Virus record (IMG/VR): IMGVR_UViG_3300027759_000046
Location: 186,001 to 250,000 of that record
Direction: 5' to 3' (one strand)
DNA from: a virus
Length of the DNA stretch: 64,000 nt
Position numbers and translations under genes: made by a program
Notes under the pieces: generated by a model
What the model was told of the DNA's origin: nothing
Seen by the model: the letters and a program-made list of their open reading frames with translations, nothing else
Database searches by the model: none
Part shown: in pieces, positions 22,935 through 30,927 of the stretch
How the letters are laid out: every line of letters begins with the position of its first letter
Position numbering within the stretch: position 1 is the stretch's first letter

Positions 22935-23526
22935 TGTGTTTTTGTATTGTTTGTTTAATCCAGTCAAAATTAACTGGAGTATAATCGGTCAAGCATGCGC
23001 ATACTGAATAGGCATTCTTGATTGGATGCAAAACTTGGTGTGAGTGACCATATAGGTGATATGATCCGTGAAATTTTCCATTGAATTCCAAGATTGGATA
23101 GTGGAACAGCACAACTCGACGAAAACCGATTTTCTGTTCTGGGTCCGGAAAGAAGATCTCTTCGTAATCTTTAAAGTCAACGATTTTTGCAACTGAACTA
23201 AGTTCCCTGAACCAGTGCTCATCGATATGAGTATCGTGATTGCCTTTTAACCAAACTATATTACCCTTTAACTGGCTAAAAATCCATTTTAGATAACTTA
23301 ATTTAATTCGGTGCATTGAGGCATCTCCTAGGAAGAAAACAGTATCATCCTCCTGTACAACAGAATTCCAACGAGCAATGATCTCATTATCGTGCTCCTC
23401 AATTGATTGGAAATTATGCAAACCTTCTTCAAATCGCAATACGTTATTGTGATCAAAGTGGGGATCGCTTATGAACCAGGTTTTTGCTGGATCGAATATT
23501 TTGTTCTGTGGTATTTGTCCGCTCAT
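22885..23526 (-). CDS. calcineurin-like metallophosphoesterase
   Basis: 213 aa. The two-metal signature is complete: S-D-P-H-F-D-H-N-N (D21, H23), F-F-L-G-D-A-S (about 64-70), K-G-N-H-D (94-98), a later L-F-H-Y-P histidine and C-terminal Y-G-H-S-H. Similar phage enzymes act on nucleotides or nucleic-acid ends; the substrate here is unknown. The start overlaps the upstream gene's stop (ATGA). Confidence 0.85.
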   Translation of the reverse strand: MSGQIPQNKIFDPAKTWFISDPHFDHNNVLRFEEGLHNFQSIEEHDNEIIARWNSVVQEDDTVFFLGDASMHRIKLSYLKWIFSQLKGNIVWLKGNHDTHIDEHWFRELSSVAKIVDFKDYEEIFFPDPEQKIGFRRVVLFHYPILEFNGKFHGSYHLYGHSHQVLHPIKNAYSVCACLTDYTPVNFDWIKQTIQKHNEGLNRLGESGVQPTN

Positions 23527-24587
23527 GTTAGTTTTGTACTAACATACCCAAAAGCGGTTTCGGCGTCACTCATTACCTTAGATCTTTGTTGAAAAGCTAG
23601 ATCAGTTTGAGCCTTATCGTATTTAGACGAAGATGTGTGCTTGTCTATTTTTGTTTTATAAATCTTGACAACTTCCTGTAGGAATTCTTGAGAGTTCTGG
23701 TATTTAGATTTAGGAAGATTGAATGTTCCGTTTTGCTCCAATGTTCTAGCAAACCCCAAGATTCCATTGCAAATCTGCTCAAGGCTTAAGTCAGTCACGT
23801 CAATTCCAGGATGTTGCTCCAAGTACTGATCAAGCTGGACTGCTCTCTTCTCTCCACGAGTAAATTCGTCTGTGAATTCAGCAAGATGGGCCAAGAACCT
23901 GTTAAAATCTCGGGTAACAATTCTCTCTTCAACGTCCTTGCGAAATGCTGGGCTGACTAGCTCACCCGCCTTAATCTTGGCAACAACGCCACGATCAGTT
24001 ACCGAAACTCCGAGCGCATTACCGAATGATTGATATAAGAAACCTACAACAAATCCTTTAATACCTCTAATTGGCGTGTAGCGGGCTTTTGCCCAATCGG
24101 CCGAGTAAGTGAATGTTGGAATAACATCGACTTGCACAGGACCATCAGTTAAATTTATGACCAGTTTGAGGTTGCCTTCAGAGATGGCTTCAGTTTCTTC
24201 AGTATCTAGATCAGGTCGAGTTGATTCAGCCGACCATTGTAAAAAGAGGCTATTATATTTTTTAAGAGTATCAATCTCAACTCGACGACCTTGAGGTTCA
24301 TCAAGTGGATACATTACAAGAATATCAACATCACCGTATGCCTTTTCAGGATTCTCTTCAAGATCCTTTTTAAAATAGACGCCTGAGCCACCTGGTCCAA
24401 CTACTTTTACTGGAGCAAGACCATGTGCCTGGGCCCATTGATTAAAATCTGCAAAGATATTTTCCAGAACCTCAATTGCCTCCTGTAAAACAGCTGGAGT
24501 TATCTTGGTTCCTTGAGTTTTGGTTGTTGCCCAGCCTCCCATTTCATTTATTTGTAAAAAGTCCGTAAATGATTTAATATTCTTCAA
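23523..24587 (-). CDS. putative capsid-targeted nucleotidyltransferase
   Basis: 354 aa from a TTG start at 24587, chosen because it gives the leader MKNIKSFTDFLQINE|M and because a GATAAATA box lies 21 nt upstream. Residues about 60-90 and 165-180 show the pol-beta nucleotidyltransferase pattern: G-P-G-G-S-G, then G-D-V-D-I-L-V, and a distal V-Q-V-D-V-I-P-T-F carrying the third carboxylate. Enzymes of this superfamily transfer NMPs to RNA, proteins or antibiotics. With a targeting-like leader it could be injected and modify a host molecule. A second such protein is at 62724. Confidence 0.65.
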   Translation of the reverse strand: MKNIKSFTDFLQINEMGGWATTKTQGTKITPAVLQEAIEVLENIFADFNQWAQAHGLAPVKVVGPGGSGVYFKKDLEENPEKAYGDVDILVMYPLDEPQGRRVEIDTLKKYNSLFLQWSAESTRPDLDTEETEAISEGNLKLVINLTDGPVQVDVIPTFTYSADWAKARYTPIRGIKGFVVGFLYQSFGNALGVSVTDRGVVAKIKAGELVSPAFRKDVEERIVTRDFNRFLAHLAEFTDEFTRGEKRAVQLDQYLEQHPGIDVTDLSLEQICNGILGFARTLEQNGTFNLPKSKYQNSQEFLQEVVKIYKTKIDKHTSSSKYDKAQTDLAFQQRSKVMSDAETAFGYVSTKLT

Positions 24588-24608
24588 AACTTGTGATGTT
24601 CTTTTAGA

Positions 24609-24616
24609 TATTTATC
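24609..24616 (-). promoter_or_regulatory. late-type GATAAATA promoter box
   Basis: GATAAATA on the minus strand 21 nt before the TTG start at 24587, overlapping the 3' end of the glycosylase gene. Confidence 0.6.
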
Positions 24617-25415
24617 GCTGAACTTCCGGCACCCAGTGAGTTGTGCGCCCGTCTAGAGTCTCTTCACGAACTACAGTATTTCCTTTGGGATCGAGCTTTT
24701 GTGCATAGACTTCAAATTCAAACACGAATTCTCCTTTTTCTCCGCCCAGCCTCTGGTAATTTCTGATACTGGCTCCACCTTGTGCGTATGAAGTTTTCAT
24801 GATTTTCTGAATCCAGTTAAAGAGAACAGCTGTTTCAACTTGATCAATATCTCTGACCAATCTATGCGGCGAAATGCCTGCTCGATAAAGCACTTCGCAT
24901 TTAATATAATTACCTACGCCTGCGCACACTCTCTGATCCATCAGCACCTCAACTATTGTCTTGTTAGGATACTTATTGATTGCTGAATTGAATTTAACTA
25001 GGGTGAACTCTGTATCATTGAGAGCATCTCCACCTAGACTCGCTAATTTCTTGGTGAGCTCAGCTCTATCGTGAGAAAATTTAAGTGTACCGAACCTGCG
25101 TTGATCTACAAAATAGAGTGACCTGGTGTCATCGATACCAATACCAAAGTGCGCGTGCTTATCTGGGTCAGTTGACCAGTAACCGCTCATACCCAATGTA
25201 ATCCACACGGTTGCACCAGTTTCAAGCTCAAGCCACATGAATTTACCCTTGACTCCTCCGCCGACTACTCGGCTTGGCAAGGACACCTCATCAATCCCAA
25301 GTGGTCTTTTTTTAAGAAATCTACCACTAAATACTTGTAACTGTGTTACTTGTGAATCTCCGATCTCTTTTCTGAGATCTTCATACACCCTTCTAACTTC
25401 TGGTCCTTCCGGCAT
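24612..25415 (-). CDS. Fpg/Nei-family DNA glycosylase with zincless finger
   Basis: 267 aa. Starts M-P-E-G-P-E-V-R-R with the catalytic P2/E3. The H2TH region is visible in the middle (V-L-M-D-Q-R-V-C-A-G-V-G-N-Y-I). It removes oxidised bases and cuts the strand by beta/delta elimination. The C-terminal finger lacks all four zinc cysteines but keeps the G-R-T-T-H-W arginine turn, as in the 'zincless' members such as NEIL1 and mimivirus Nei. The gene fits the repair set of the window (UvdE, MBD4-like). Confidence 0.85.
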   Translation of the reverse strand: MPEGPEVRRVYEDLRKEIGDSQVTQLQVFSGRFLKKRPLGIDEVSLPSRVVGGGVKGKFMWLELETGATVWITLGMSGYWSTDPDKHAHFGIGIDDTRSLYFVDQRRFGTLKFSHDRAELTKKLASLGGDALNDTEFTLVKFNSAINKYPNKTIVEVLMDQRVCAGVGNYIKCEVLYRAGISPHRLVRDIDQVETAVLFNWIQKIMKTSYAQGGASIRNYQRLGGEKGEFVFEFEVYAQKLDPKGNTVVREETLDGRTTHWVPEVQR

Positions 25416-25417
25416 AA

Positions 25418-25425
25418 GATAAATA
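25418..25425 (+). promoter_or_regulatory. late-type GATAAATA promoter box
   Basis: GATAAATA 26 nt before the ATG at 25452. Confidence 0.6.
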
Positions 25426-25451
25426 ATTTAGTAAAAATATACTTATTAACG

Positions 25452-26918
25452 ATGGCTACAGCAACAGCATTTGCATATAACACAGGATCACCAATTGACG
25501 GGACCGACCAGGTCGGATCTCTCGCGGTCGGAATCCCAACATACGGTTTTGAATCAACTGGCCTTGAGTGGTGGGGCGGTCCCGATCAAGAATTGGGAAT
25601 AGTGGTTGCAAAACCTGTTCCAAGCGAAAAACAACCGACTCCAGTTGGAGAAAATCTTTATTTAGACGGCACACGTAAGGGAGTTGACATTGCATTGACT
25701 GGATCACCATCTCAGGTCGCTCATCAAAACTTTGGATATCAACAGTCTGTATTGGGAACAATCGGTATTGACTCTATTGATAAGGTAATGTTTAGCGTTT
25801 TAGTTCAGTTAGATACACCGGGCGTTCAGACAAATTCTCACTTTATTGGAGTTGGTAAAGCATCAATGAACTATCAGGGCAATCCATACCGTGGCTATCC
25901 AGGAAATGATAATGCGAGCTATGGATATTGCAGTGACGGTAGTACATACGGAGGCGGCAGTGTTGATGTTTCGCAGTTAGCAACTTGGGGAAATGGTGAT
26001 ATTGTTGATATTGCGATTGATCGCTCAATAGATGCAATGTGGGTTAGAGTAAACGGCGGCGATTGGAATAATGATCCGTCTGCTGACCCAAATAATCCAA
26101 GCGGTGGTCTGTCCGTACCGTTTGACGCAATATGTTATCCAGTATTATGTCCAGGATACGACGGTACGATGACTATTCAGGCAAACCCGGCGTATGGAAC
26201 ACCAAATAATTTTAAATTTCTAGGAAGCGGTGAAACTGCATCAGTTGCATTTAGCCGAACCTCAAACAATCCTTCAACTAAAGAAGACGAATTTATCAGC
26301 ATCGCATACGCTCTGCTCTATGGTCCAGGCGATATTGGCGCAAATCCTCCGTTTGCAGACGGTGCTGAAGCATCCGCTGCACTAACCGCTGCAGGATATT
26401 GGAATAGTTATTCTAGCTTCGGCAGCTCAGGATTCCAATGGATGACAATGACAAGTATCGCTGACTCATCGGCTTCCGGTATTGGACAAAATAATATTAC
26501 TGTTTCGATTACTCAAGGAGGTGGCGGTATGCAAACCGAGAATGGTATGTACCAAGCTGCAACATTCCCAGAAGAATATGGAGTTCCACTAAGCGGTAAT
26601 CAAATCCGAAACACCAAAGCTGGTGTATTTACAGCAACATTTAGCCAGCCCGTTCTGAATCCGCTAGTTGCATTTGCAAGCGTTGGTAATCCTGGATTAC
26701 CAGTCCCAGTTCAATCAACTTTACCATTCACACCAATTTTTGGTCAGGCTACAACATATCAAAACGAATGTAGTCCAACTCAATACACTCAATTTACCGG
26801 ACGAGAAGGATTTAATATTATTCGAATAGATGGTACAGTCAGTAGCGTAACTTTTACGTATACTGTCGAGGAATTCTATTGCACCGTTTGTTTTGGATTC
26901 GTTGATCAAAATGCATAA
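25452..26918 (+). CDS. virion surface/adhesin-like protein with SPRY-like domain
   Basis: 488 aa, Gly/Ser/Asn-rich and low in lysine, typical of phage fibre or decoration proteins. Residues about 75-205 fit a SPRY/concanavalin-like sandwich (I-G-V-G-K-A-S...Y-G-Y-C-S-D-G-S-T-Y-G-G-G...G-D-I-V-D-I-A-I-D). The C-terminal half is another beta-rich domain ending in two cysteines. No leader peptide, so it is probably on the outer surface, binding host glycans. A late-type promoter precedes it. Confidence 0.65.
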   Translation: MATATAFAYNTGSPIDGTDQVGSLAVGIPTYGFESTGLEWWGGPDQELGIVVAKPVPSEKQPTPVGENLYLDGTRKGVDIALTGSPSQVAHQNFGYQQSVLGTIGIDSIDKVMFSVLVQLDTPGVQTNSHFIGVGKASMNYQGNPYRGYPGNDNASYGYCSDGSTYGGGSVDVSQLATWGNGDIVDIAIDRSIDAMWVRVNGGDWNNDPSADPNNPSGGLSVPFDAICYPVLCPGYDGTMTIQANPAYGTPNNFKFLGSGETASVAFSRTSNNPSTKEDEFISIAYALLYGPGDIGANPPFADGAEASAALTAAGYWNSYSSFGSSGFQWMTMTSIADSSASGIGQNNITVSITQGGGGMQTENGMYQAATFPEEYGVPLSGNQIRNTKAGVFTATFSQPVLNPLVAFASVGNPGLPVPVQSTLPFTPIFGQATTYQNECSPTQYTQFTGREGFNIIRIDGTVSSVTFTYTVEEFYCTVCFGFVDQNA

Positions 26919-26985
26919 TTTTAAAAAAAGCACAAGTTTATACCCAAAGTATAAAAATAGGATTAAAAATAAATTATAAATCTAC

Positions 26986-27465
26986 ATGAAAAGACACGTT
27001 CAAATTTTCGAAAATTTTGAAAGAGCGTTTGATAACGTTTACGGAGCAAATCCCTTAATAGAAAAAGCCAAAGTTGATCAAGACGGCGACGGCGATACTG
27101 ATTACGTTGACGCAAAGGTTGCTCAATATCAAAAGGGCGGTATTAAAAAAGGCCAAGCAATTGCAAAGGCAAAAATGTTTGCAAAAAAGAATAATATTAA
27201 AGACTCTATCAAAGACTCGAATAAGACAGTAAAAGAGGGCTTTTTTAATAGATGGACAAAACCTTCTATTGATCAAGCTGCTCATGATTCAGTAAGGGGT
27301 CAAGGCCACAGCCACCGAGGAAACGACGATGGAGAGTACATTATGTTTGACGGTCAAAAATTTAGCCAAGATCAAATTGAGTATGCTGACTATCATGATA
27401 TGGGCAGAATTCCTAGGGTTGAAGATGGCATATTAATTATTGCTGATCCAAATTGGAGTAATTAA
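26986..27465 (+). CDS. putative capsid-targeted protein with EF-hand-like loop
   Basis: 159 aa with leader MKRHVQIFE|N. Residues 31-42 (D-Q-D-G-D-G-D-T-D-Y-V-D) make a calcium-binding DxDxDG loop followed by a lysine-rich helix. The rest shows no known domain and is rich in His/Gly/Asp near the end. TATAAATC at 26975-26982 is a T4-like box 3 nt before the ATG. Confidence 0.6.
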   Translation: MKRHVQIFENFERAFDNVYGANPLIEKAKVDQDGDGDTDYVDAKVAQYQKGGIKKGQAIAKAKMFAKKNNIKDSIKDSNKTVKEGFFNRWTKPSIDQAAHDSVRGQGHSHRGNDDGEYIMFDGQKFSQDQIEYADYHDMGRIPRVEDGILIIADPNWSN

Positions 27466-27519
27466 TCTAAAACTGGTTGAGAGTATTAAGTAGAATAGGC
27501 TAAATCAAAAACTTAAAAT

Positions 27520-27717
27520 ATGTATTATTTAGCAAAACTACGCTTTGAGTCAGAAGACGACAATGGCAAACAAAAAAAGATTAGAGAACAGTATTTGGTG
27601 CAAGCATCTTCAGTTGGAGAAGCTGAACAAAAATTAATGGATCGATTTGGACAAGGAATTTCACCTTGCCAGTTAGAAGCAGTTCAAGAATCAAAAATCT
27701 TAGGCCTTATTGAATAA
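27520..27717 (+). CDS. DUF4494-like small protein
   Basis: 65 aa. The layout Y-Y-L-A-K-L-R-F-E...K-K-I-R-E-Q-Y-L-V-Q-A-S-S-V-G-E-A-E is that of DUF4494, a short domain I know chiefly from Bacteroidota and their phages. Function unknown. It is closed by a terminator hairpin. The family supports the host assignment. Confidence 0.6.
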   Translation: MYYLAKLRFESEDDNGKQKKIREQYLVQASSVGEAEQKLMDRFGQGISPCQLEAVQESKILGLIE

Positions 27718-27732
27718 AGGTTAGCTGAGACT

Positions 27733-27765
27733 AAAAAAGAAAAGGAGCATTAAGCTCCTTTTTTT
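27733..27765. terminator. bidirectional rho-independent terminator
   Basis: Arms AAAGGAGC (27741-27748) and GCTCCTTT (27754-27761) with A and T runs on either side, between convergent genes. Confidence 0.85.
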
Positions 27766-27985
27766 ATGTGAAATATGTTGGAAATTTAGAAGAGAGGCTC
27801 TTCAGTATAGTAGGATCATCTTTGCCTTCGTGCATCAGCTCATAGGCATGATCGAATATTTTGATGCTGGTGGCATTACCTATGATTGCATCAATCTTGC
27901 GACGAACAACTGACGTTGGCCCGTTTTCGTGTATCAGCTTAACTAGGTTAGCTGGCTCTGGAATAAAGTACTTGTTGAAACTCAT
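27764..27985 (-). CDS. small hypothetical protein (73 aa)
   Basis: Mostly helical soluble protein with no recognised motif. A TATAAT box lies exactly 6 nt before the ATG, one of the leaderless-type starts, immediately downstream of the terminator of the large non-coding RNA. Confidence 0.6.
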   Translation of the reverse strand: MSFNKYFIPEPANLVKLIHENGPTSVVRRKIDAIIGNATSIKIFDHAYELMHEGKDDPTILKSLSSKFPTYFT

Positions 27986-27991
27986 ATTTTT

Positions 27992-27997
27992 ATTATA
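27992..27997 (-). promoter_or_regulatory. TATAAT box, leaderless spacing
   Basis: GTATAATA on the minus strand, 6 nt before the ATG at 27985 and just behind the ncRNA terminator. Confidence 0.6.
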
Positions 27998-28004
27998 CTC
28001 TGAT

Positions 28005-28476
28005 TAAACAAAAAAGGTTAGCTTTTTAGGGCTAACCTTTGGTATCGTGGGGAACGCGTATGGAAGGATTAGGGTTTACCTTCAATTTGATGCTGAGCTT
28101 GCGTTATAACGACAACCTTCGTACACTCCTGTCAGAGTCGACTCAAAGCAAGTTGGATCCGCTTGAATCACTATCGTGTTAACCACAACAGTACGAGTGC
28201 TTTATCCCACCTAGCAAAGGATTATTCAGCCATTTAACGGGACTATTTTATACCCGTATGCCGATTGCAAAATACCATATATGTATATCAAAACCTTAGA
28301 CTCCAGTGGTTAACTGGTTCAAGTTGACCGTTTGGTCTGCTGGTTTCAGCCAGCGCTTGCGGAGCATCCTCCTAATCTAAACCATTACCTGTTTTACAAT
28401 CAGGTTGTTCTGGCACATACTCGATTGAAGCTCATGACTTCCTCAACCGTTTCCCCTCGTAATTTAAAGAACTTAT
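28005..28476 (-). ncRNA. large structured non-coding RNA (about 470 nt), class unknown
   Basis: A 500-bp stretch without a credible ORF carries a full transcription unit on the minus strand: TATAAT at 28483-28488, inferred start near 28476, and a strong terminator at 28009-28040. A closing helix joins the ends: CGAGGGGAA (28459-28451) pairs with TTCCCCACG (28054-28046) with one mismatch. Internal hairpins are evident, for example GACC-AAAC-GGUC, GCUGG-CUGAAA-CCAGC and CCAGU-UAACC-ACUGG. Size and closed architecture recall large ornate phage RNAs such as GOLLD or ROOL, but I cannot assign a family. RNase P motifs are not complete. Confidence 0.7.
28009..28040 (-). terminator. terminator of the large ncRNA
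   Basis: Ten-bp arms AAAGGTTAGC (28013-28022) and GCTAACCTTT (28031-28040) followed on the minus strand by TTTTTTTG. Confidence 0.85.
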
Positions 28477-28482
28477 GTTAAT

Positions 28483-28488
28483 ATTATA
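28483..28488 (-). promoter_or_regulatory. TATAAT box of the large ncRNA
   Basis: TTATAATA on the minus strand, overlapping the stop region of the 28484-28699 gene and about 24 nt before the closing helix of the RNA. Confidence 0.55.
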
Positions 28489-28699
28489 ACGCTAATTCGG
28501 ATTTCGGTTTTACTTTTAGCGAATTTTTTTCTAAAAAAGTTTGAAAACCTTCGTAGATGTAATTCGTTGTGCACTTAGTCGACTGTTGCAGAGTCTTTAT
28601 GTAGGTGTGGCCGTTGGGCGCTAAGTAAAATCCAATTACAGTTTCTTCGCCTTGATCGCCAATCAGGATCAAGTCTTCAAGTTGAATTGAGTCTCTCAT
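28484..28699 (-). CDS. small hypothetical protein (71 aa)
   Basis: Soluble, beta-rich start (L-E-D-L-I-L-I-G-D-Q-G) then helical. No family recognised. It overlaps the preceding membrane-protein gene by 4 nt and ends at the ncRNA promoter. Confidence 0.5.
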   Translation of the reverse strand: MRDSIQLEDLILIGDQGEETVIGFYLAPNGHTYIKTLQQSTKCTTNYIYEGFQTFLEKNSLKVKPKSELAL

Positions 28700-28914
28700 T
28701 GTTTTTTATAGCGTCTGCGAAAGAAGATAGAGAGCCCAAAGAATAGAGCCGCAATACAGTACAATACGAAATTCGCTCTCCACAAAGTCCCAGTGAGGTG
28801 GATTAGCCAGTACTGGACGATGTCGAACCCGAACGGATTGAAGAACAGAGCTATCATCGCGCACCATGTCGCTAGGTTGCCCAATAACGTTTTTCTCCAA
28901 GTTTCTACTATCAC
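28696..28914 (-). CDS. small two-helix membrane protein
   Basis: 72 aa from a GTG start, with hydrophobic segments at about residues 14-30 and 45-64 and a strongly basic C-terminus (F-F-R-R-R-Y-K-K-Q), the positive-inside pattern of an inner-membrane protein. Holin-like in size but not near a lysin. A GATAAATA box lies 36 nt upstream. Confidence 0.5.
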   Translation of the reverse strand: MIVETWRKTLLGNLATWCAMIALFFNPFGFDIVQYWLIHLTGTLWRANFVLYCIAALFFGLSIFFRRRYKKQ

Positions 28915-28950
28915 TATCCATAGATTTTTTGAAATTTGTAAATTCGAGTT

Positions 28951-28958
28951 TATTTATC
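28951..28958 (-). promoter_or_regulatory. late-type GATAAATA promoter box
   Basis: GATAAATA on the minus strand, overlapping the end of the zinc-finger gene and 36 nt before the GTG at 28914. Confidence 0.45.
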
Positions 28959-28962
28959 CAGT

Positions 28963-29244
28963 TTACCACTTCGCTTCTTGACCAATATCCGGTAGAGCAC
29001 AATGAAATCCTTGTAGTCTAGTTTTGGCCTCAAGAAAACAGCCGCAAATTTTACACTGAACGAATGTTGGATTGAAATGATCGCATGCTTTACATAAGTC
29101 CATGCGACGAGTCTTTTCAATTTCCGGAACAAAAACCTTGTTCAAGATTCTTGACATTACTGTCGGTTGGCTTGATGTTTGAGAACCGCCGCCGCATCCA
29201 CAATTAGCTGTGGTCGTTTCAGTAGTTTGGTTAGTTTCTGACAT
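28963..29244 (-). CDS. phage zinc-finger protein (DUF6171-like)
   Basis: 93 aa. Two cysteine pairs C-K-A-C and C-K-I-C-G, then K-T-R-L and a further cysteine before the P-D-I-G end, the pattern of a small zinc protein recurring in T4-like phages. The N-terminal 30 residues are Thr/Ser/Gly/Cys-rich and disordered. Probably binds nucleic acid or polymerase; the exact role is unknown. It abuts uvdE directly. Confidence 0.65.
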   Translation of the reverse strand: MSETNQTTETTTANCGCGGGSQTSSQPTVMSRILNKVFVPEIEKTRRMDLCKACDHFNPTFVQCKICGCFLEAKTRLQGFHCALPDIGQEAKW

Positions 29245-30219
29245 TTAATCTAATACTTTTTCAAAGACTCTTTTATCATCAAACTCCAGGTAGTTTTCAA
29301 GTAATTTACCTGAATTCTGACGATACTGAAGTACTGCAAGATCTTTGGCCTTTGCCTCAACCTCGATATCGAAAGTGAGTCCATAAGTATTTATCTTCTC
29401 ATAAACATGATCGGCATGTGAACGTGCAATAACCGTAGGATCCTCGAACGTTTTCCTACAGCTTGAATAGTGAGTAAGAGGTGTATGGCCGTGCCAAGTA
29501 GTCGAAGCAAGACGTAGCGCGGCTTCCTCAGTAAGATCGCCAGTATTGAAACGGTGATGATGGAAATCGAATGTGATTGGCGTGCCGATTTTGCAATAGA
29601 CTAACGAGTAAAGATCGGCAACTGAATACTGGGCAGCCTTATCGTCGTTTTCGACAACTAGACGAGCTTTTGTATTTGGGTGTAATACTTTAAAATTCTC
29701 GCAGAACCTAGCGGCAGCCGATTCCCTGTCGCCATAGGATCCACCTAGATGAATATTAATTGGGAACTGATAGGTAATAGGTAAACCCATTAAGGTCATA
29801 ATCTCGGCATGCTGGTTAAGATCCTTGATTGTTTTACGAACAACATTTGGATTTGGAGAACACAAGACATCGAACTGGCCTGGATGCATTGAGATACGCA
29901 TGCCATGCTGTAGCGCAAATTCGCCAATTGCTTGCAGATCAGGTAGAATATCGGCAAAGTTAGGTAACTCAGTAATCTCGTACTCGGACATCCATGGAAA
30001 GATATCGCTAGACATACGATACACAAAGATATCGTTTGCAAGATTCCAGCGCAGAATTTTAAGAATGTCCTTGACGTTTTGATGAGCGAGCTCGCCACAA
30101 TATACTTGACCCTTTTCCTGAAAGGTTCTCTTGATCATGCCACGGTTGGCTGTAATCTTTTGGTCGGCTAGTGATAAGTTAATACAGCAGTAGCCAAGTC
30201 TGACGTTAGAATTTTGCAT
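29245..30219 (-). CDS. uvsE: UV-damage endonuclease UvdE/UvsE
   Basis: 324 aa from the ATG at 30219, preferred because a TATAAT box sits 6 nt upstream. TIM-barrel enzyme that nicks DNA 5' of pyrimidine dimers. Family signatures seen: L-G-Y-C-C-I-N, R-M-S-S-D-I-F-P-W, S-M-H-P-G-Q-F, I-N-I-H-L-G-G-S-Y-G-D, V-V-E-N-D-D and D-F-H-H-H-R-F-N. These supply the metal-binding His/Glu/Asp set. It suggests exposure to sunlight or selection for genome repair. Confidence 0.93.
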   Translation of the reverse strand: MQNSNVRLGYCCINLSLADQKITANRGMIKRTFQEKGQVYCGELAHQNVKDILKILRWNLANDIFVYRMSSDIFPWMSEYEITELPNFADILPDLQAIGEFALQHGMRISMHPGQFDVLCSPNPNVVRKTIKDLNQHAEIMTLMGLPITYQFPINIHLGGSYGDRESAAARFCENFKVLHPNTKARLVVENDDKAAQYSVADLYSLVYCKIGTPITFDFHHHRFNTGDLTEEAALRLASTTWHGHTPLTHYSSCRKTFEDPTVIARSHADHVYEKINTYGLTFDIEVEAKAKDLAVLQYRQNSGKLLENYLEFDDKRVFEKVLD

Positions 30220-30225
30220 AGGTTT

Positions 30226-30231
30226 ATTATA
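30226..30231 (-). promoter_or_regulatory. TATAAT box, leaderless spacing (uvsE)
   Basis: TATAAT on the minus strand, 6 nt before the ATG at 30219, fused to the T-run of the upstream terminator (TTTTTTTGTATAATA). Confidence 0.6.
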
Positions 30232-30232
30232 C

Positions 30233-30258
30233 AAAAAAAGGGACCGTAAGGTCCCTTT
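30233..30258 (-). terminator. rho-independent terminator after the exonuclease gene
   Basis: Arms AAAGGGACC (30237-30245) and GGTCCCTTT (30250-30258), followed on the minus strand by seven T. The T-run runs into the uvsE promoter. Confidence 0.85.
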
Positions 30259-30277
30259 GATTTATAGTAAGCGGTTT

Positions 30278-30907
30278 TTAGAAATTAACCGATGAATAGT
30301 TTTTCGTAATTGACCTCAATACTCTCACAACGTCAACTGCGTCCTGTAGAGCATCGTGTGTTACGATTCCGTCAATGCCTGCTCGCTTCATGCACTCAGC
30401 CAAATTCGGTAAACCTGCATCCTTTGTCCAATCCATGCACAAGATAGCTGGATCAATCATGCGTTGTCTGATCTGTACTGATGATGACCATCCTGTCAGT
30501 TTTTGCAGAAAGAGTTTATCAAATGTTGCAAAGTTTTTACCAGCAACGGTGATTCGGACTTGACCAGTTTTTGAGTCTGGATCGCCTAATCCGTTTGCCT
30601 GCAACCATAAGCCGAATGATTTTGCAACGAGGCCTTCGGGTAAGATATTGTATTTCTTACGCAAGTCAGCTCGCTCTTCTTTATTCGCTCGTTCCAATTC
30701 GCCAAGCTGAGCCAGAATATCCTTATTCATGACCAGTGCAAATGGGCTGCCTGTGTATTGAGGGTGTTCAACTAGACACTTAAATCTAGGCAGGTCCTCA
30801 ATAGGTAATGGATTAGCTGTGTCCTCAATAACTGCACCGATCTGAATCGTTTGGCAAGTTTCTGGATCTAATCCCGTTGTTTCTATGTCTATTGATACGT
30901 ATTTCAT
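30278..30907 (-). CDS. DnaQ-like 3'-5' exonuclease
   Basis: 209 aa. Exo I motif V-S-I-D-I-E-T-T-G-L at the N-terminus (D and E metal ligands), a central Exo II aspartate in the A-G-K-N-F-A-T-F-D segment and a C-terminal H-D-A-L-Q-D-A-V-D (Exo III, DEDDh type). It could proofread, trim DNA or degrade RNA. TATAAT lies 7 nt before the ATG, so leaderless expression is likely. Confidence 0.85.
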   Translation of the reverse strand: MKYVSIDIETTGLDPETCQTIQIGAVIEDTANPLPIEDLPRFKCLVEHPQYTGSPFALVMNKDILAQLGELERANKEERADLRKKYNILPEGLVAKSFGLWLQANGLGDPDSKTGQVRITVAGKNFATFDKLFLQKLTGWSSSVQIRQRMIDPAILCMDWTKDAGLPNLAECMKRAGIDGIVTHDALQDAVDVVRVLRSITKNYSSVNF

Positions 30908-30914
30908 GTAGTCT

Positions 30915-30920
30915 ATTATA
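30915..30920 (-). promoter_or_regulatory. TATAAT box, leaderless spacing (exonuclease)
   Basis: GTATAATA on the minus strand, 7 nt before the ATG at 30907. Confidence 0.6.
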
Positions 30921-30927
30921 CTATAGG

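Noticed and set aside
28005-28476. RNase P RNA (rnpB)
   Set aside because: A GAGGAAGUC stretch near the 5' end resembles conserved region I, but it lacks one base of the consensus. The other conserved regions, including the 3' ACAGAA-type motif, are not found.
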